NCBI GenBank assembly: GCA_030583905.1
Contig: CP129481.1
Span: 2,572,136 to 2,636,135 of the forward strand
Reading direction: 5' to 3'
Origin: Anaerolineales bacterium
GTDB taxonomy: Bacteria > Chloroflexota > Anaerolineae > Anaerolineales > Villigracilaceae
DNA: 64,000 bases
The notes under the pieces are model-generated. The model was not told where the DNA came from and made no database searches. It saw only the letters and a program-made list of their open reading frames with translations. The translations under genes were made by a program, and so were the position numbers. Below, piece by piece: positions 61,922-64,000 of this stretch. The number at the start of each line of letters is the position of its first letter. The stretch's first letter is position 1.

Positions 61922-61944
61922 AACGGAACTGGCTTCAAATAAAA

Positions 61945-61980
61945 CAAAACGTCCCGAAACTAAAATTTCGGGACGTTTTG
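61945..61980 (+). terminator. Terminator after the LysM gene
   Basis: A 15-bp perfect stem (CAAAACGTCCCGAAA and complement) with 6-nt loop; the stem itself ends in TTTTG and is followed by TTCAATTTTT. Confidence 0.88.
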
Positions 61981-62022
61981 TTCAATTTTTCAGGGCTTAT
62001 GGAAAAATCATCATTTATCCTT

Positions 62023-62028
62023 TATAAT
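62023..62028 (+). promoter_or_regulatory. -10 box of the 62035 gene, leaderless
   Basis: Perfect TATAAT, 6-nt gap (AAAGTC) to the ATG. Confidence 0.65.
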
Positions 62029-62034
62029 AAAGTC

Positions 62035-62499
62035 ATGGCACTCCCCGAACAGCAACAAACCACTCCACACCCCCCTCCGCTCGCACCGGAACAGCTTGCA
62101 GAACTCCGTGAGCAGGAAAAGAAACAGAAGCAGATCATGATAGGAATTGTGGCGGGAGTCATCATCCTGCTGGCGTTGCTCGGCTGGGCGATTTATGCCC
62201 TGTTGCAACCCGACACCCCCACAGACAAGATCCGCGATGTTTTCATTATTGTCGTGGCGCTTCAATCCCTGCTGATCGGCGTGGCACTGATCGTGCTCAT
62301 TGTCCAGCTTGCCAGCCTGATCAACCTGATCCAGAATGAGGTACGCCCGATCCTCAACGCCACCAATGAAACAGTCAACACCCTGCGTGGAACTGCGGAG
62401 TTTTTGGGCGAAAATATGGTGGAGCCGGTCATCAAACTTAATGGGTATCTGGCTGGCTTAAAGCGTATGTTAGAATTGCTGGGCATCAAGCCAAAGTAA
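62035..62499 (+). CDS. Two-helix membrane protein preceding YtxH
   Basis: A 154-aa protein with a Pro/Gln-rich N-terminus, a charged coil (LAELREQEKKQKQ), two hydrophobic helices (~37-60 and ~72-100) and an amphipathic C-terminal helix region (NEVRPILNATNETVNTLRGTAEFLGENM) like DUF948 proteins. Paired with YtxH, as DUF948 often is. No ribosome site; leaderless by promoter position. Confidence 0.8.
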   Translation: MALPEQQQTTPHPPPLAPEQLAELREQEKKQKQIMIGIVAGVIILLALLGWAIYALLQPDTPTDKIRDVFIIVVALQSLLIGVALIVLIVQLASLINLIQNEVRPILNATNETVNTLRGTAEFLGENMVEPVIKLNGYLAGLKRMLELLGIKPK

Positions 62500-62546
62500 A
62501 AAGAAGACCCTAGGGTCTCCCAAACTAAACAAAAAGGAGAAATACC

Positions 62547-62924
62547 ATGTCTGACCGTGATGAATTTGGAGCCTTTCTCGTAGGATTTGTCGTCGGCGGC
62601 TTAACCGGCGCCGTGGTTGCCCTGCTCTTTGCCCCGCAAACCGGCGAAGAAACTCGCGCACTGATCAAGGACAAATCCATTGAACTGCGCGACCGTGCCG
62701 CACACACCGCTGAAGAAGCGCTTGCGCGCGCCGAAGCCGCAGCCGCTGAAGCCAAGCACCGCGCCGACGAACTTGCAAAGATCGCGCGTGAACGCGCCAG
62801 CGAACTTGCCCACGGCGTGCAGGAACGCGCCAGCGGAATTGCACACGAAGTGCAGGAACGCGGCAAAAGCGCCATCGAGGCGGTCCGCAAGACCAAAAAG
62901 GGCGGCGACGAAGCCCCCGCATAG
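62547..62924 (+). CDS. YtxH domain-containing protein
   Basis: A 125-aa protein with the YtxH head (FLVGFVVGGLTGAVVALLFAP then TGEETR) and a long Ala/Glu/Arg coiled-coil tail with 11-residue-like periodicity (ERASELAHGVQERASGIAHE), resembling LEA/apolipophorin-type helices. General-stress association is known for YtxH in Bacillus. AAAAAGGAG site. Confidence 0.88.
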   Translation: MSDRDEFGAFLVGFVVGGLTGAVVALLFAPQTGEETRALIKDKSIELRDRAAHTAEEALARAEAAAAEAKHRADELAKIARERASELAHGVQERASGIAHEVQERGKSAIEAVRKTKKGGDEAPA

Positions 62925-62941
62925 ACCGCACACCAACAAGG

Positions 62942-62971
62942 CAAGGGTTTGACGAATTCGTCAAACCCTTG
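62942..62971. terminator. Terminator after the YtxH gene
   Basis: A 13-bp perfect stem CAAGGGTTTGACG/complement around AATT, followed by TTTCATTT; its end lies only 8 nt before the methyltransferase ATG. Confidence 0.88.
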
Positions 62972-62979
62972 TTTCATTT

Positions 62980-63609
62980 ATGAACATCATCCAGCGCTTC
63001 ATGCGCTTTTTCTTCAACCTGCTTTACCATCCATTCGCCTTCACCTATGATCTGGTTGCATGGGTTGTCTCGTTCGGCAGGTGGAACGACTGGGTCTTCA
63101 GCATCGTGCCATTCATCAAAGGGACTCGCATTCTCGAGCTTGGTCATGGTCCGGGACATTTGCAGCGCCTCCTTCTCAGCCGAGGCTTGTTCGCAGCCGC
63201 ACTGGACGAATCCAAACAGATGGGCAGGCTCGCAAAATACCGCATCGGCGACTCTGCCAACCTCACGCGCGGACTTGCCCAATCCCTGCCGTACGCCGAC
63301 GAAACGTTCGAGAGTGTCGTTGCCACGTTTCCATCAGAATACATCTTTGATCCGCGGACATTGTCCGAGGTGAGACGAGTTCTCCGAAGCAGTGGCAGGC
63401 TCATCGTCCTGCCTGTGGCGCTCCCGAAGAATCTGTTTTTACGATGGCTGTACAAGGTCACAGGGGAGAGTCCCTCCGAAATAAACGGATTCATCCAACA
63501 CAGATTACAGCAACCATTTGCCACCGCAAATTTTCATGCAGAGATCGAAATGATTGAAGTAAAATCAAGCACACTACTGTTTGTGATCGCAGAGAAAGAG
63601 GAGAAATAA
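62980..63609 (+). CDS. Class I SAM-dependent methyltransferase
   Basis: A 209-aa protein with motif I ILELGHGPGHLQ (~48-59), an acidic/aromatic motif region (ALDESKQM), and ATFPSEYIFDPRTLSEVRRVLRS typical of UbiE-like methyltransferases. An amphipathic N-terminus could touch the membrane. The substrate is unknown. Confidence 0.87.
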   Translation: MNIIQRFMRFFFNLLYHPFAFTYDLVAWVVSFGRWNDWVFSIVPFIKGTRILELGHGPGHLQRLLLSRGLFAAALDESKQMGRLAKYRIGDSANLTRGLAQSLPYADETFESVVATFPSEYIFDPRTLSEVRRVLRSSGRLIVLPVALPKNLFLRWLYKVTGESPSEINGFIQHRLQQPFATANFHAEIEMIEVKSSTLLFVIAEKEEK

Positions 63610-63610
63610 T

Positions 63611-64000
63611 ATGTTAAAGAAACTACGTGAACCGGTGAACAGCCTGACCCACTGGGGCGGGGCGATCCTGGCGCTGATCGGCTTGATCGCCCTGCTCATC
63701 GTCGGCTGGGACACGCCCGCCAAGGTCATTTCATTCGCCATTTACGGCGTGAGCCTGATCTTCATGTTCTCCGCCAGCGCCACGTACCACATGGTGCGTG
63801 TCAAGGACAAGGCGCTGGAGGTCTTCCGCAAAGTGGATCACGCCGCCATCTTCGTTTTGATCGCAGGGACCTACACGCCGTTCTGTGTCAACGCTTTTGA
63901 AGGCTTTTGGAAGTGGGGCATGCTGACCATCATCTGGTCGCTGGCGTTGATCGGCATCGTCGTCAAGATCTTTTACATCGGCGCGCCGCGCTGGCTGAAT
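63611..64000 (+). CDS. Hemolysin III family (PAQR-like) membrane protein, 3'-truncated
   Basis: The first 130 codons are in the window; no stop is reached. The start has an AGGAG site right after the methyltransferase gene. It begins with N-S-L-T-H-W-G-G-A, then hydrophobic helices, SASATYHMV, and KVDHAAIFVLIAGTYTPFC, the conserved hemolysin III/YqfA motifs with His ligands. Role in most bacteria is unclear. Confidence 0.92.
   Translation, partial: MLKKLREPVNSLTHWGGAILALIGLIALLIVGWDTPAKVISFAIYGVSLIFMFSASATYHMVRVKDKALEVFRKVDHAAIFVLIAGTYTPFCVNAFEGFWKWGMLTIIWSLALIGIVVKIFYIGAPRWLN

Overview
The window is a GC-rich, densely coded bacterial chromosome segment. It most likely comes from a Chloroflexota genome of Anaerolineae type. 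That placement is my inference from gene content, many lipoproteins with Pro/Thr-rich linkers, and the habit of placing a -10 box 6-9 nt before the start codon. No rRNA, tRNA or CRISPR array was seen. Both ends cut genes: a TatA/B-family gene at the left and a hemolysin III-family gene at the right.

Layout. 1-6.5 kb: Tat translocase genes, a large carbohydrate-binding-like lipoprotein and a penicillin-acylase-family enzyme. 6.5-18.7 kb: VanZ-like, DUF368, S9 peptidase, mnmA, an amidohydrolase, a VWA lipoprotein, a formylglycine-enzyme-like protein and alaS. alaS is preceded by a possible Ala-rich leader peptide and terminator. 19.1-22.1 kb: an accessory island, which is a chromosomal integron with integrase intI, an attI-like region, one well-supported gene cassette (GNAT acetyltransferase) with its attC, a second AT-rich zinc-ribbon gene, and repeat-rich DNA. 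22.1-34.1 kb: smpB, transporters, secreted CAP/LysM and Tat-exported L,D-transpeptidase proteins, a thiol-redox pair (ccdA plus a glutaredoxin-DUF2085 fusion), and a ylmD-ylmE-ylmG-like run (pgeF, yggS, yggT, DUF167).

34.2-44.7 kb: a lytic transglycosylase with a TPR-like region, a methyl-cycle run (mtnA, PfkB kinase, ahcY), an SH3-like lipoprotein, and the conserved block G5/3D protein - LCP protein - rsmA. 44.8-52.0 kb: a one-strand cluster of about nine genes, most of them lipoproteins. Five share nearly the same signal-peptide/lipobox segment but carry unrelated mature domains, and a TPR membrane protein leads the cluster. I recognise no described system here. 52.3-64 kb: a SpoU methyltransferase, a fatty-acid beta-oxidation operon (two acyl-CoA dehydrogenases, fadN-like, fadA, SCP2) under a TetR regulator with a clear palindromic operator, then a four-LysM secreted protein, a YtxH pair, a methyltransferase and the partial hemolysin III gene.

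The strongest points for follow-up are the integron with a verifiable cassette boundary, the lipoprotein cluster with a shuffled signal-peptide module, the abundance of apparently leaderless genes, and the putative ribosome-dependent attenuator upstream of alaS.
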